64,000 bases of DNA from Glaciibacter superstes DSM 21135 (GCF_000421145.1 NZ_ATWH01000016.1:51343-115342); one strand, 5' to 3'; shown: positions 1-10,026, counted from the stretch's first letter. Translations and numbers: made by a program. Notes: generated from the letters alone by a model not told the origin.

Positions 1-2
1 GG

Positions 3-647
3 GTGCGGGCGCTGGGCGCGATTCCGAATGAGTACCTGTACTACTACTACTTCGAGCGGGAGGCGACCGAACGCATCCGTTCGTCTGCGGAAACGCGCGG
101 GCAGTTTCTGCAACGCCAGCAATCGGTTTTCTACCGCGAGGCGCATCAGCACCCTGGCAGCGCGCTGGCGCTCTGGAACCGCACCAAGCACGACCGCGAG
201 TCGAGTTATATGGCGGAGAGCCGGCCGGAGGAGGAGCGCGACAACCGCGAGGAGAGCGACATCGACGGCGGCGGCTACCAGACGGTGGCCCTCGACCTGA
301 TGTCGGCGCTGGTGAACGGGCGCGAGTCCACGATGATTCTGAACGTTGCCAATCGCGGGAACGTGGCTGAGCTGCCGGATGAGGCCGTGATCGAGGTGGC
401 GTGCACCGTCGGGGCCGGCGGCGTCGCGCCGCACAACGTTGCGCCGGTCACGGGCGACATGCTCGGGCTGATGCAGCAGGTGAAGGCGGTGGAGCAGCTG
501 ACCATCGCGGCATCGGTCAGCCGCGACAGGGCACTGGCGTGGCGCGCGATCGCGGCGCATCCGCTGGTCGACTCGATCAGTGTCGCCCGGAAGCTGTTCG
601 ACACGTACCGCGCTGAGATTCCGGGCGTGGCCGCCGCCTTCGAGTAG
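3..647 (+). CDS. 6-phospho-beta-glucosidase, glycoside hydrolase family 4 (C-terminal part)
   Basis: This is the C-terminal part of a family 4 glycosidase. Enzymes of this family hydrolyse phosphorylated disaccharides in the cytoplasm by an NAD+ and divalent-metal-dependent redox mechanism. The GAIPNEYLYYYY segment near the left edge and the later NVANRGNVAELPDEAVIE segment are typical of the family. About 214 residues are visible, so roughly the N-terminal half, with the Rossmann NAD site, lies outside the window; the GTG at position 3 is not the true start. The gene converges on the aldo/keto reductase. A 10-bp inverted repeat (671-680 with 744-753) lies between them, and otherwise I see nothing in that 258-bp gap. 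The substrate sugar cannot be read from this fragment. Confidence 0.88.
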   Translation: MRALGAIPNEYLYYYYFEREATERIRSSAETRGQFLQRQQSVFYREAHQHPGSALALWNRTKHDRESSYMAESRPEEERDNREESDIDGGGYQTVALDLMSALVNGRESTMILNVANRGNVAELPDEAVIEVACTVGAGGVAPHNVAPVTGDMLGLMQQVKAVEQLTIAASVSRDRALAWRAIAAHPLVDSISVARKLFDTYRAEIPGVAAAFE

Positions 648-905
648 CGCGCACGTGCGGCGTCTGCACTACTCCTGCAGAATGCGGCTGCCCGCCGGCC
701 GCCACCCCGCACCGACCGGCATCCGTCGCCTCAGCTGCGGACGCTGCAGGAGTTATCCACGGCCGGACGCGTGGCCAACTCAGGAGATTCCGACAGAACA
801 GCCACGATCAGCGCAGTCTCAACCCCACATCCACGAGATCTCCTGAATTACCCACCGGCCCGGCCACAACGGATGCGGCGGGACGGTTGACGACCCCGCC
901 AGGAG

Positions 906-1934
906 CTAGAGCACCGCGCTGGAGGGGGCCCAGAGGTTGATGTCCTGGTCGGTGGCGTGCTCGTCGATCGCTGCAAGCTCGTCGTCGCTGAAGGTCAGGT
1001 TGTCGAGGGCGGCGACGTTGGTCTCGAGCTGGGCGACGGATGACGCGCCGACCAGAGCAGACGTCACGCCCTGGTGTCGCAGCACCCAGGCAACCGCGAG
1101 CTGCGCGAGTGACTGCCCACGGGCATCCGCTATTTCAGTCAGCGCGCGAATGCTCGCGAGCGTCTCGTCGTTCACCATGTGGCTGCCTGCCGACCCCTCG
1201 CGGGCGACGCGGGAATCCTCCGGGATGCCGCCGAGGTAACGATCGGTGAGCAGCCCCTGCGCCAGCGGCGAGAAGGCGATGCAGCCGGCGCCGAGGTCTT
1301 CGAGGGTGTCGAGGAGTCCGTCTTCGACCCAGCGGTTGAACATCGAATACGACGGCTGATGGATGAGTAGCGGGGTGCCCAGGTCGGCGAGAATCTCGGC
1401 CGCGCGTCGAGTGCGCTCTGGCGAGTACGAGGAGATACCGGCGTAGAGCGCGCGGCCGCTGGTGACGGCGGTGTGCAGCGCGCCCATCGTCTCTTCGAGC
1501 GGAGTGTCGGGGTCTGCACGGTGCGAGTAGAAGATGTCGACGTAGTCGAGTCCCATGCGCCCGAGCGACTGGTCGAGGCTCGACAGCAGGTACTTGCGCG
1601 AACCGAAGTTGCCGTATGGGCCCGGCCACATGTCGTAGCCGGCCTTGGTGGAGATGACCAGTTCGGCGCGGTGGGCGGAGAAGTCCTCGCGCATCAGCTG
1701 GCCGAAGTTCGTCTCTGCCGAGCCATAGGGAGGTCCGTAGTTGTTGGCGAGGTCGAAGTGCGTGATGCCGAGGTCGAACGCCCGGCGCAGGATGGCCCGC
1801 TGCGTGTCGAGCGGCTTCACATCGCCGAAGTTCTGCCAGAGCCCGAGCGAGATCGCGGGTAGCTGAAGGCCGCTCCGCCCGGTGCGGCGGTAGGGCATGG
1901 AGTCGTATCTGGATTCAGCGGGGAGGTAGGTCAC
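906..1934 (-). CDS. Aldo/keto reductase, L-glyceraldehyde-3-phosphate reductase (YghZ) type
   Basis: This cytoplasmic NADPH-dependent aldo/keto reductase has about 342 residues. It resembles the YghZ/Gpr branch, which reduces L-glyceraldehyde 3-phosphate and other aldehydes. The N-terminus carries YRRTGRSGLQLPAISLGLW, typical of that branch, followed by the catalytic-region DLANNYGPPYGSAE (Asp and Tyr of the AKR tetrad). A C-terminal segment with QLAVAWVLRHQGVTSALVGAS forms the cofactor-binding end. The GTG start at 1934 keeps the family-typical leader before the YRR segment; an ATG 12 codons further in is the alternative. It is a single gene, convergent with the glycosidase and divergent from the SNF2 helicase across a 160-bp gap. 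Confidence 0.9.
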   Translation of the reverse strand: MTYLPAESRYDSMPYRRTGRSGLQLPAISLGLWQNFGDVKPLDTQRAILRRAFDLGITHFDLANNYGPPYGSAETNFGQLMREDFSAHRAELVISTKAGYDMWPGPYGNFGSRKYLLSSLDQSLGRMGLDYVDIFYSHRADPDTPLEETMGALHTAVTSGRALYAGISSYSPERTRRAAEILADLGTPLLIHQPSYSMFNRWVEDGLLDTLEDLGAGCIAFSPLAQGLLTDRYLGGIPEDSRVAREGSAGSHMVNDETLASIRALTEIADARGQSLAQLAVAWVLRHQGVTSALVGASSVAQLETNVAALDNLTFSDDELAAIDEHATDQDINLWAPSSAVL

Positions 1935-2095
1935 CCCTTAATCATGCCAGCGTTCGGAACCCGCGAGGCACCCGCTCGCCGCGCGCCACTAACGCGCGGA
2001 TGCACCACGCGCGCATGGCGCATCCACGCCTAATTGGCGCGTCGCATCCCGGCCGGCCAGCGCCGGGTGTCAGTGCTGCGTGAGAACATTAACGG

Positions 2096-5000
2096 ATGCC
2101 GACAAACTTTCCCCTGGTGGATGTCGCCGACATCGTGCGCCTGGTCGGAAAGGCCGCCTTCGACCGCGGACGCGCCTACTCCCGCAACGGTGCGGTGCAG
2201 GAGATCACCTGGGACGCCGACTCGCAGCGCCTGAGCGGCGCCGTGCAGGGCGGTGAACCGCTGCCGTACCACTGCCGCGTCGACCTCGTCGCGAGCAAGA
2301 ATGGTTATAGCCGCCCCGGGACCAGCTCGTGCAGCTGCCCTATGAGCTACGACTGCAAACACGTCGCCGCCACGATCCTCGCCAGCAATACCGACCACGT
2401 GCGCCAAGGGAGCCCCGGCCCACTCACCGACTTGCATCGCGCCCAGTTAGCGGCTGGCTTGCCGCTCACTCCCCTGGGTAACACTGGGCTGCCGGTTCCC
2501 TCCAGAGAGCCAGCGCAGCCGTCCGCGCCGGTTCAACCGGACTGGAAGTCGGCCGTCGGCTCTCTCAGCGGCTCTCGCGACGCATCCGTCGTCACCGCCA
2601 ACGGCGGTTTCCCCGCAGACAACACACAGAGTGCGCCGATGGGTCTGCAGTTCGAACTGCGGGAGCAGATACCGAGGCCGAACGAGCGCTGGCGTGGTCC
2701 GTCTGTGCGCACCGCGACGGTCGAACGCTCCGAGATCGGCACCTTTCGGCTGGGCGTGCGACCGGTCATGCGCAACAGCAGAGGCAACTGGGTACGAGCC
2801 AACCTGGCCTGGAACAATATCACCTACCAGCTGAACCGGCTGAACCTGGAGCCGGCGCAGCACCGCTGGTTCTGCCAGTTCATCGCCCTGCACCGGGCCA
2901 CCCGCGAGGCATACGTCGGTGGCGGGGAGGCCGACTGGGTCTACCTCGATGACTTCCCGAGTCCACTGTTGTGGACGCTGTTCGACGAGGCGGCTGATCT
3001 GGGCATCCGCTTCGCCGGGAGTGCGAAGGATGCCGTCGTCACTATCGCCAGAGACGCAACGGTCAGTCTCGATGCGAGTGTGGTTTCAGATGCGCAAACG
3101 GATGCCGCTGGCACGGACCCAGCGCGCGACGAGGCTCCAGCGCGCGACGAGGCCGGGCTCCGTCTCACGACCACGCTCACGCTCGACGGTGAGCGGCATC
3201 CGCCAGACGCTGCAGGCACGATTGGCGACCACGGCGTCTACGCCTGGAACCTCGTGCCGCACACCTCCATCTCACTCGCACCGACGGCCGAAACGCTCAG
3301 CCGGGAACAGCGCCGGCTGCTCGGGCAGCCCTCGTCGGTTGAGATTCCCGCGTCTGACGTCGACGAGTTCCTGACCGAGTACTACCCCGCGCTCCGCCAG
3401 TCGATCCTGGTGACCAGCACGGATGCGTCGGTGAAATTCCCCGAGATCGAACCACCGTCGCTGGTTCTCACCGCCACCTACCGGCCGAAGCACACCCTCG
3501 ACCTCGAGTGGGCGTGGGAGTACCGCAGCGGCTCGGCCGTGGCGCGGCATCCGTTGTCGCCGTCAGCGCCGCACGGATCTCACGCCGCCAGCGGCGGAGC
3601 ACGGGACGTCGCAGCCGAGGCGAAAGCACTTGACCTCGTGACGGCCACGCTGGGAACGGTGCCTGCGGCGAACGCCACTCTGCAGGGCATCGACGCGGCG
3701 GAGTTCACGGAGAAGACACTCCCGCTGCTGCATGGCCTGGGCGGCGTGCGGGTCGATGTTGTCGGCGAGCAGCCAGAATACCGGGAACTGACCGACGCGC
3801 CGAAGCTGAAATTCACCACCGTTGAGACCGACCAGCGCGACTGGTTCGATCTCGGCGTCATCGTCACCATCGAAGACAAGAAGGTGCCGTTCGGCCCGCT
3901 GTTCAAGGCCCTGTCGACGGGCAAGAAGAAGCTGCTCCTGATCGACAATTCCTACCTTTCGCTCAGCCACCCGGCCTTCGAACAGCTCAAGGATCTGATC
4001 GCTGAAGCCGGTGCGCTCGACGAGTGGGAGACCGGCGTGCGCATCAGTCGCTACCAGGCCTCCCTCTGGGAAGAGTTCGAAGACCTCGCCGAGGAGACGG
4101 AAGAGGCCCAGTCCTGGCGAGACGCGGTCACCGGGCTCAACCGGCTCATGTCGCTCGACACTGTCATCGAAGCGACCCCGCTCCCGACCGGACTGGACGC
4201 CACGATGCGCCCATACCAGCTTGACGGATTCGGCTGGCTGACCTTCCTCTGGAAACACGGCCTCGGCGGAGTCCTCGCAGACGACATGGGGCTCGGCAAG
4301 ACGCTGCAGACCCTGGCGCTGTTCGCGCACGCGGTCGAGCACAGGCCAACCACGCAGCCTCGCAAGCCGTTCCTGGTCGTTGCCCCGACATCCGTCGTCT
4401 CGAACTGGCTCACAGAGTCCGCGCGATTCACCCCCGGCCTGGCCGCTGTCGCCATCACAACGACGCAGGCCAAGGGGCGGATGCCGCTGGCCGAGATCGT
4501 CGACGGGGCCGATGTGGTCGTCACCTCCTATGCGCTCTTCCGGCTCGATTTCGAGGCGTACCAGACCGAGGACTGGGCGGGGCTGATCCTCGACGAGGCA
4601 CAGTTCGTGAAGAACCGTGCCGCCAGGGTGCACATCTGCGCGCGGGAGCTGAAGGCGCCGTTCAAACTGGCCATCACCGGCACCCCCATGGAGAACAACC
4701 TGATGGAGCTGTGGTCGCTGTTCGCGATCGTCGCGCCCGGCCTGTTCCCCTCAGCGCGGCGATTCACCGAGGAGTACCAGCGGCCGATCGAGGTCGGCGA
4801 CAAGGGAGTCAGCAATAAGGGCGAGAAGAGGCCGGCCGGCACGGTGACCAGGGCGGAGCTACTCGCGCGGTTGCGCCGGCGCATCCGTCCGTTGATGATG
4901 CGGCGCACGAAAGATCTCGTGGCGACTGAGCTGCCGGCGAAGCAGGAGCAGGTGCTGCAGATCGACCTCGAGCCGCGGCACCGCAAGCTGTACGACACGT

Positions 5001-5650
5001 TCCTGCAGCGCGAACGGCAGAAGCTGCTCGGCCTGCTGGAAGACATGGACAAGAACCGGTTCATCGTGTTCCGGTCGCTGACGCTGTTGCGGATGCTGAG
5101 CCTGGACGCGTCGTTGGTCGACGAGAAGTATGCGGCGATCCCCTCAAGCAAGCTCGACGCACTCTTCGAGCAGCTCGAAGACGTTGTGGCGGAGGGGCAC
5201 CGGGCGCTGATCTTCAGCCAGTTCACGTCGTTCCTCGGCAAGGCGGCGGCCCGGCTCGACGAACTGGGTGTGCCGTACGCCTACCTCGACGGGTCGACCA
5301 GGCGGCGCGCCGAGGTGATCAAAAAGTTCAAAGACGGCGAGGCCCCGGTGTTCTTGATCAGCTTGAAGGCGGGCGGTTTCGGGTTGAACCTGACGGAGGC
5401 CGACTATGTCTTTCTGCTCGACCCGTGGTGGAATCCGGCGACGGAGGCGCAGGCGGTCGACCGCACGCACCGCATCGGCCAGACCAAGAACGTCATGGTC
5501 TACCGGATGGTGGCGACAGGCACGATCGAGGAGAAGGTGATGGCGCTGAAGGACAAGAAGGCAAAACTCTTCAATGCCGTGATGGACGACGACGCCATGT
5601 TCAGTTCCGCGCTGACGGCCGACGACATCCGTGGTCTTCTCGGCGCCTGA
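2096..5650 (+). CDS. SWIM zinc-finger SNF2-family DEAD/DEAH-box helicase
   Basis: This large SNF2/HepA-type ATPase has 1184 residues and probably remodels protein-DNA or transcription complexes. A SWIM zinc-binding motif lies near residues 80-95 (CSCPMSYDCKH, the CxCxnCxH pattern). A poorly conserved middle follows and includes an 18-bp in-frame duplication (ARDEAP unit) at 3121-3154. The Walker A DDMGLGKT is near residue 728 and the Walker B motif reads LDEAQFVKN near 828, so the box is DEAQ rather than DEAH. The C-terminal helicase half has LIFSQFTSF near 1038 and DPWWNPATEAQAVDRTHRIGQ near 1108. The whole domain set is intact. It stands alone, with no partner gene that would mark it as a defence module. 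Confidence 0.93.
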   Translation: MPTNFPLVDVADIVRLVGKAAFDRGRAYSRNGAVQEITWDADSQRLSGAVQGGEPLPYHCRVDLVASKNGYSRPGTSSCSCPMSYDCKHVAATILASNTDHVRQGSPGPLTDLHRAQLAAGLPLTPLGNTGLPVPSREPAQPSAPVQPDWKSAVGSLSGSRDASVVTANGGFPADNTQSAPMGLQFELREQIPRPNERWRGPSVRTATVERSEIGTFRLGVRPVMRNSRGNWVRANLAWNNITYQLNRLNLEPAQHRWFCQFIALHRATREAYVGGGEADWVYLDDFPSPLLWTLFDEAADLGIRFAGSAKDAVVTIARDATVSLDASVVSDAQTDAAGTDPARDEAPARDEAGLRLTTTLTLDGERHPPDAAGTIGDHGVYAWNLVPHTSISLAPTAETLSREQRRLLGQPSSVEIPASDVDEFLTEYYPALRQSILVTSTDASVKFPEIEPPSLVLTATYRPKHTLDLEWAWEYRSGSAVARHPLSPSAPHGSHAASGGARDVAAEAKALDLVTATLGTVPAANATLQGIDAAEFTEKTLPLLHGLGGVRVDVVGEQPEYRELTDAPKLKFTTVETDQRDWFDLGVIVTIEDKKVPFGPLFKALSTGKKKLLLIDNSYLSLSHPAFEQLKDLIAEAGALDEWETGVRISRYQASLWEEFEDLAEETEEAQSWRDAVTGLNRLMSLDTVIEATPLPTGLDATMRPYQLDGFGWLTFLWKHGLGGVLADDMGLGKTLQTLALFAHAVEHRPTTQPRKPFLVVAPTSVVSNWLTESARFTPGLAAVAITTTQAKGRMPLAEIVDGADVVVTSYALFRLDFEAYQTEDWAGLILDEAQFVKNRAARVHICARELKAPFKLAITGTPMENNLMELWSLFAIVAPGLFPSARRFTEEYQRPIEVGDKGVSNKGEKRPAGTVTRAELLARLRRRIRPLMMRRTKDLVATELPAKQEQVLQIDLEPRHRKLYDTFLQRERQKLLGLLEDMDKNRFIVFRSLTLLRMLSLDASLVDEKYAAIPSSKLDALFEQLEDVVAEGHRALIFSQFTSFLGKAAARLDELGVPYAYLDGSTRRRAEVIKKFKDGEAPVFLISLKAGGFGLNLTEADYVFLLDPWWNPATEAQAVDRTHRIGQTKNVMVYRMVATGTIEEKVMALKDKKAKLFNAVMDDDAMFSSALTADDIRGLLGA

Positions 5651-5668
5651 GGAGCTGCACCTACCCGG

Positions 5669-6059
5669 TTATCCGAGCGCCACGATCAGGCACAGCACCG
5701 CCAGCAGCAGCGACACCGGGGTCATCACGTTCCGCTCCGGCTTGCTGCGCGAGATCCCGTTCAGCACGATACCCAGGGTGAAATACCCGGTCAGTACCCA
5801 CATCGCGACGTAGACCACGCCGTCCGGTTCAATGACGTGTGATCCCTGCTCGTTCGAGCGTCACGAACGCGAACAGCGCGTAGAGGACGATGGAGATGGC
5901 GCTCCCCACGCGCAGCCGGGTCGGCAGCACCTTGGACTGCCCTCCCCAGGCGAAATGCCCCAGCGGAAGACCAGCGATCAGCAGCACCTGGCCGATGGCG
6001 AGTGCGCCGAGTATCACGCAGATGAGCACGGCAGCAGCAGTTGTCATGGTGTTGATCAT
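5669..6059 (-). pseudogene. Small integral membrane protein interrupted by a 1-base frameshift
   Basis: Reading from the ATG at 6059 (or 6047) gives a small membrane protein with two clear hydrophobic helices, ending LFAFVTLERAGITRH at a TGA (5829-5831). The next frame continues without a break as VIEPDGVVYVAMWVLTGYF, a third helix, SRSKPERNVMTP and a fourth helix ending VLCLIVALG at the TAA of 5669-5671. Removing one C in the CACAC run at 5837-5841 restores a single 129-130-residue, four-helix protein. The pattern resembles an uncharacterised actinobacterial membrane family (from memory). It is either a genuine frameshift mutation or a sequencing error. The gene is convergent with the SNF2 gene and divergent from DedA. 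Confidence 0.7.
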
Positions 6060-6176
6060 AGGGAGTCCGGACGCCCTCCTGCGTGCGTCGCGTCGGCAGA
6101 ATCCCATACCTGGGTATGGGACGGATAGCTCTAGAGATGGACGCGGTGGGGGTCCTCCGATTTCTACTCTGAAACC

Positions 6177-6860
6177 ATGACGTTTCTAAACACCCTGAAC
6201 GAGTTCGTGGTCTCACTCGCCGGCTCGCCCTGGGTGTACCTCATCACGCTCGCCGTCGTGATCATCGATGGGTTCTTCCCGCCCATCCCGAGCGAATCAG
6301 TGGTCGTGGCGCTCGGCGCGCTGGCCATCTCGACGGGGGCACCGAACCTGTTTCTGCTGCTCCTGGTGGCGTCCGTCGGCGCAACGACGGGCGACACCAT
6401 CGCCTACCTGATCGGCCGACGCATCGGAGTCGACCGATTCAGGTGGATGCGTCATCCTCGGGTCGCGAGGGCGATCGAGCGTGCCCGCTCGGCGCTGGAT
6501 CGTCGCGCTGCGATGCTGCTGCTGACTGCCCGGTACATCCCGGTCGGCCGCGTCGCTGTGAACATGACCGCGGGCGCGACCGGCTTCCCACTGCGACGTT
6601 TCCTCCCACTTGCCATGCTCGCCGGGCTCAGCTGGGCGACGTACTCGATTCTCATCGGAGTGCTGGCTGGCGCCTGGGTGCACGACAACCCGTTGCTCGG
6701 TGCCGGGGTGGCCATCGTGCTGGCACTGGTGATCGGATTCGTGGTAGACGCCGTGCTCACCCGGGTCACCAGGCGGCGGGATGCGCGCCGCGAACTCACG
6801 CTGGAACTCGAGTCGAGCGAGGTGCGCGAGCCAGAACTCGCTGCAGCCAACCGCTCCTGA
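6177..6860 (+). CDS. DedA family membrane protein
   Basis: This 227-residue protein belongs to the DedA/SNARE-associated (VTT-domain) family of inner-membrane proteins, linked to membrane-potential homeostasis and polyprenyl-phosphate or phospholipid flipping. Evidence includes an early hydrophobic helix, the motif DGFFPPIPSE near residues 36-45, GATTGDTIAYLIGRRIG near 66-82, and the conserved arginine-containing RYIPVGRVAVNMTAGATG near 121-138. Three further helices follow, and the tail is short and charged. The ATG at 6177 is the first in frame after the divergent frameshifted gene. It is convergent with sbcC, with a long perfect inverted repeat between them. Confidence 0.9.
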   Translation: MTFLNTLNEFVVSLAGSPWVYLITLAVVIIDGFFPPIPSESVVVALGALAISTGAPNLFLLLLVASVGATTGDTIAYLIGRRIGVDRFRWMRHPRVARAIERARSALDRRAAMLLLTARYIPVGRVAVNMTAGATGFPLRRFLPLAMLAGLSWATYSILIGVLAGAWVHDNPLLGAGVAIVLALVIGFVVDAVLTRVTRRRDARRELTLELESSEVREPELAAANRS

Positions 6861-6895
6861 GCCCACCCGAATCCGAGCCGCTGGCCCGATATCCC

Positions 6896-6980
6896 GAACC
6901 GTTCGACGGAGATTTTCGCAGAATACGTCAAGCTGACCGCCAGATCGGTCGTTACCGGCAATATCTCCGTCGAACGGTTC
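6896..6980. terminator. Nested inverted repeat between convergent dedA and sbcC
   Basis: A 17-bp perfect inverted repeat has one arm at 6896-6912 (GAACCGTTCGACGGAGA) and the other at 6964-6980. A 51-base spacer holds a smaller GACCG/CGGTC stem. It lies just after the stop of dedA and before the stop of sbcC, so it probably acts as a bidirectional terminator. There is no long T tract, which is common for actinobacterial terminators. Confidence 0.55.
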
Positions 6981-7041
6981 AGAAGCCCGGGTGGTGCGGA
7001 GGAGTGACGGACGAAGAGGAAGCCGGAACGAACTCGGCAGG

Positions 7042-10026
7042 CTAAACGAGCGCTCCCGCCTCGGCGATCTCGCTGTGCCCCTGGTCGGTCACCGTGATGC
7101 GCAGGTGTGCAGGGATCTGCTCCTTCATCGCGTCGACGTGGCTGATCAGGCCGATCGTGCGCCCGCCTGAGCGCAAGCTGTCGAGCGTTCCCATTGCGAT
7201 CTCGAGCGTGTCGCTGTCGAGCGACCCGAACCCCTCGTCGATGAACAGCGTGTCGAGCGTGATCCCCCCGGCCTGGTTCGTGACGACCTCGGCCAGCCCG
7301 AGCGCCAGAGCCAGCGACGCCAGGAACGTTTCGCCGCCCGACAATGAATGCGTCGCCCGTGCGCGCCCGGTGTGCTGGTCGAGAATCGCCAGCCCGAGCC
7401 CCGACTTCGCACCCCGAAACTGCAGGGAGTCATCGTGCTCGAGCGTGTACCGCCCGCTCGTCATCGACCGCAGTCGCACGTTCGCCGCCGCCACGATCTC
7501 CTCGAGCTGCGCGGCGAGAACGTAGGTCTCCAACCGCATCCGTTTGGTATTCGGCTCATTGCCCTGCATCGCACTCGCAAGCTCCCGCAGCTGCCTATAT
7601 TCATCGTGCAGGCGAGCGGATGCCGTGAGTTGCGTGCGCACAGAGGTCACGACCCGAGCCAATTGACTTTGCCTCTCCCTCAGCGAGCTCTCTGTGGCCA
7701 GCGCCAGGTCGCGGGCCGACCTGGCTTCTGCGAGAGCCTCGCGACTCGCGTCGAGTTCGACCGACGCATCGGGCAACTCGGCGAGGTCGGGCTCGGCCAG
7801 CGTCGACTGCGACGTGCTCACCGCTTGGTCGTGCTGACGAATGCGGTTCTCAAGACCGGTAATTTCGGCGGCGGGCAGTTTGGCCTCCACAGCGTCATCT
7901 TCATCGGCAAAACCGTGCTCCTCAAGCTGCGTGTTCAAAGTCTCGCCCGCATCGGCGAGGGTCTTCTCTGCTGAAAGCTTCCCGCCGCTGGCCTCGGCGA
8001 GGCGATTCGCGGCCTCCAGCTCGGCTTGGAGCGCCGCGACATGCTCTGACACACTCGAAAATTCGCCGCGGTGCCTGGCAACGCGCTCATCGAGCGCGCT
8101 GAATTCAGCCTGACTCACGGCAAGCAACTTCGACACGTCGTCATGCGCAGAGCGCAATTGCGAGAGACTCTCCTGCGCAACCTTGAGCTCGGCTCTGAGA
8201 CGAACCTGATCGGCCTCGAGCGTTGTTGCTTCCTCCCCTGCTGCGCGCACATCCGCCTGCGTCGCGTGGGCAGCGTCGAGTTCTTCATCGAGCGTCTCGA
8301 CGCTCTTCTTGCCGGCTGCGGTGCGCGATTCGGTGAACCGGGTGGCGATTCGCTGCGTCTCACCGTGCGCGTCATCGGCGACGGCCTTCGCCTCGTCGGC
8401 CGCGAGGCGCGCACGCTCGATGTCGTCGTCGGTGACCGGTTCTGCGTTGGGCTCGGCCGGGGCAGGGTGCGCGGTCGAACCGCACACACTGCACGCCTCG
8501 CCGTCAACAAGTTCGGCGGCGAGTTCTGCCGCGTGACCGTTCAGCCGCTGCTGCATCAGGGAGTGCACGAGCGCTGTCGCCGTGGCGTTCAGTCCGCTGG
8601 CGTCCGTCGCAGCGCGAAGTGCTTCCGCGTGCTGTTTCTCCAGCTTGGCTGCCGTGGCAGCGGACTTTCGCGCCGCCGCCAGCCGGTCAACCTTGAGGTT
8701 GGCTTCGGTCTCCCCAGCGGCCCGAATCTGCGCGGCCGAGAGCCTGACTCCGACGCCATCGATCTGCTCTGGCAGAGATTCGATCCGCTCGGTCGCCGCC
8801 GTGACAGCAGACTCCGCTCCCTCGAGCCGCTCCTTCAGGTCGCCAATCTCCGCGACGAATGCGGGCAGGCGCGCTTCCTCCGCCACGACAAATTCGAGGG
8901 TACCGAGTTTCTTGGTGACTCGGCCGATCGTGGACTTCAGGGCCGCGCTCGAGACCGAATCCGAGGCCGCTTCCGAGTCGCCTTCCGAGTCGTCAGCGTA
9001 CGGCGCGTAGGCATCACGAGCGTCGTCCAGAGCGGATGCCGCGGTCGCAAGTGCCGACGCCGCCTCGCGTCGCGTCTTCACCTGCGACCACACCAGGGCG
9101 GCGCGGTTGGCAGCGTTGACGCTGTCTCGGTTGCCATCGATCGCCGCACTATCCGCGTTCAGGGCAACGAGCTTTTCCGCCGCACTGTCACGCCGGATTT
9201 GCCGCTTCTGTACGTCGGCCAAGTCACGGTGCGCAGCGTCGGCGGCCGTGAAGGTTGCATCTGCCGTGGTGGCGGCGACCGCTGCCTGCACGCGCTCCTC
9301 ATCGAGGGCGGCGAGAGCGGAGTCGAACCACTCGAGGTCTGGCGACTCGGGCGGGTCACGGTGCACTAGAGCAGCTGCCTGCACTGCCTGTTGCTCCAGC
9401 CGTTCCCTTGCCGTGCCCAGTTCTGCTTCGAGCGCTTTGCGACGTTCCACGAGCACCGACTCCATCTGCTCGAAGCGACTCGTTCCGAACAGGTTGCGCA
9501 GCACGGATTGGCGTTCCTCGTTCTTCGCGAGCAGAAACTGCTGGAAGCGGTTCTGCGCCAGCAGGATCACCTGCAGAAACTGCTCTTTCGACAGCCCGAG
9601 AATGCGATCGAGATCATGGCCGACGTCGACCGGGCGCGCTGACATCCCTTCCCACACCCCGTCAGCGAAGCGGAACAGTTCGGCAGTGGTCTTCTGAGTG
9701 GTGGTTCCGGTGCCACGCGCTTTCGGCCGTTCGTATTCCGGGGTGCGGCGCACCCGGTAGTCGACGTCTCCGACCGCAAACTCGAGTTCGACGTAGCTCG
9801 GGTCGTCTGCGGTGCAGTAATCGCTGCGCAGCTTCTGCTGCGTGGTGTCGTAGCGTGGGATGCTGCCGTAGAGGGCGTAACAGATGGCGTCGAGAATGCT
9901 CGACTTGCCCGCGCCAGTCTTGCCGGTAATGAGGAAGAGACCGTCGTCGCGGAAGCCCTCGAAGTCGACTCGCTGCTCTTCTTTGTATGGGCCGAAACCA
10001 GCGATGGCGAGACGTTTGATTCTCAC
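7042..10026 (-). CDS. sbcC: Exonuclease subunit SbcC (SMC-like ATPase)
   Basis: SbcC is the ATPase arm of the SbcCD (Rad50-Mre11-type) complex, which opens hairpins and trims double-strand ends. The protein has 994 residues. Walker A GKTGAGKS is at about 35-42, long coiled-coil arms rich in A, E, R and L follow, and the zinc-hook CSVCG sits near residue 510 at the coiled-coil apex. The ABC signature SLSGGETFLASLALALG is near 894, and Walker B with LFIDEGFGSLD is near 928. The start is a GTG at 10026 that overlaps the sbcD stop in a GTGA, which indicates translational coupling. All ATPase motifs are intact. Confidence 0.95.
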   Translation of the reverse strand: MRIKRLAIAGFGPYKEEQRVDFEGFRDDGLFLITGKTGAGKSSILDAICYALYGSIPRYDTTQQKLRSDYCTADDPSYVELEFAVGDVDYRVRRTPEYERPKARGTGTTTQKTTAELFRFADGVWEGMSARPVDVGHDLDRILGLSKEQFLQVILLAQNRFQQFLLAKNEERQSVLRNLFGTSRFEQMESVLVERRKALEAELGTARERLEQQAVQAAALVHRDPPESPDLEWFDSALAALDEERVQAAVAATTADATFTAADAAHRDLADVQKRQIRRDSAAEKLVALNADSAAIDGNRDSVNAANRAALVWSQVKTRREAASALATAASALDDARDAYAPYADDSEGDSEAASDSVSSAALKSTIGRVTKKLGTLEFVVAEEARLPAFVAEIGDLKERLEGAESAVTAATERIESLPEQIDGVGVRLSAAQIRAAGETEANLKVDRLAAARKSAATAAKLEKQHAEALRAATDASGLNATATALVHSLMQQRLNGHAAELAAELVDGEACSVCGSTAHPAPAEPNAEPVTDDDIERARLAADEAKAVADDAHGETQRIATRFTESRTAAGKKSVETLDEELDAAHATQADVRAAGEEATTLEADQVRLRAELKVAQESLSQLRSAHDDVSKLLAVSQAEFSALDERVARHRGEFSSVSEHVAALQAELEAANRLAEASGGKLSAEKTLADAGETLNTQLEEHGFADEDDAVEAKLPAAEITGLENRIRQHDQAVSTSQSTLAEPDLAELPDASVELDASREALAEARSARDLALATESSLRERQSQLARVVTSVRTQLTASARLHDEYRQLRELASAMQGNEPNTKRMRLETYVLAAQLEEIVAAANVRLRSMTSGRYTLEHDDSLQFRGAKSGLGLAILDQHTGRARATHSLSGGETFLASLALALGLAEVVTNQAGGITLDTLFIDEGFGSLDSDTLEIAMGTLDSLRSGGRTIGLISHVDAMKEQIPAHLRITVTDQGHSEIAEAGALV

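Noticed and set aside
3563..4633. A 356-residue open frame on the minus strand
   Set aside because: It is antisense to the SNF2 gene, whose motifs are intact in the other strand. Its composition is typical of a GC-rich shadow frame.
2096..5650. The SNF2 helicase as part of a DISARM-like defence system
   Set aside because: No methyltransferase, DUF1998 or phospholipase D gene lies nearby; it looks like the common stand-alone SWIM-SNF2 protein.
8071..9369. A 432-residue open frame on the plus strand
   Set aside because: It is antisense to the coiled-coil part of sbcC and has no recognisable domain.
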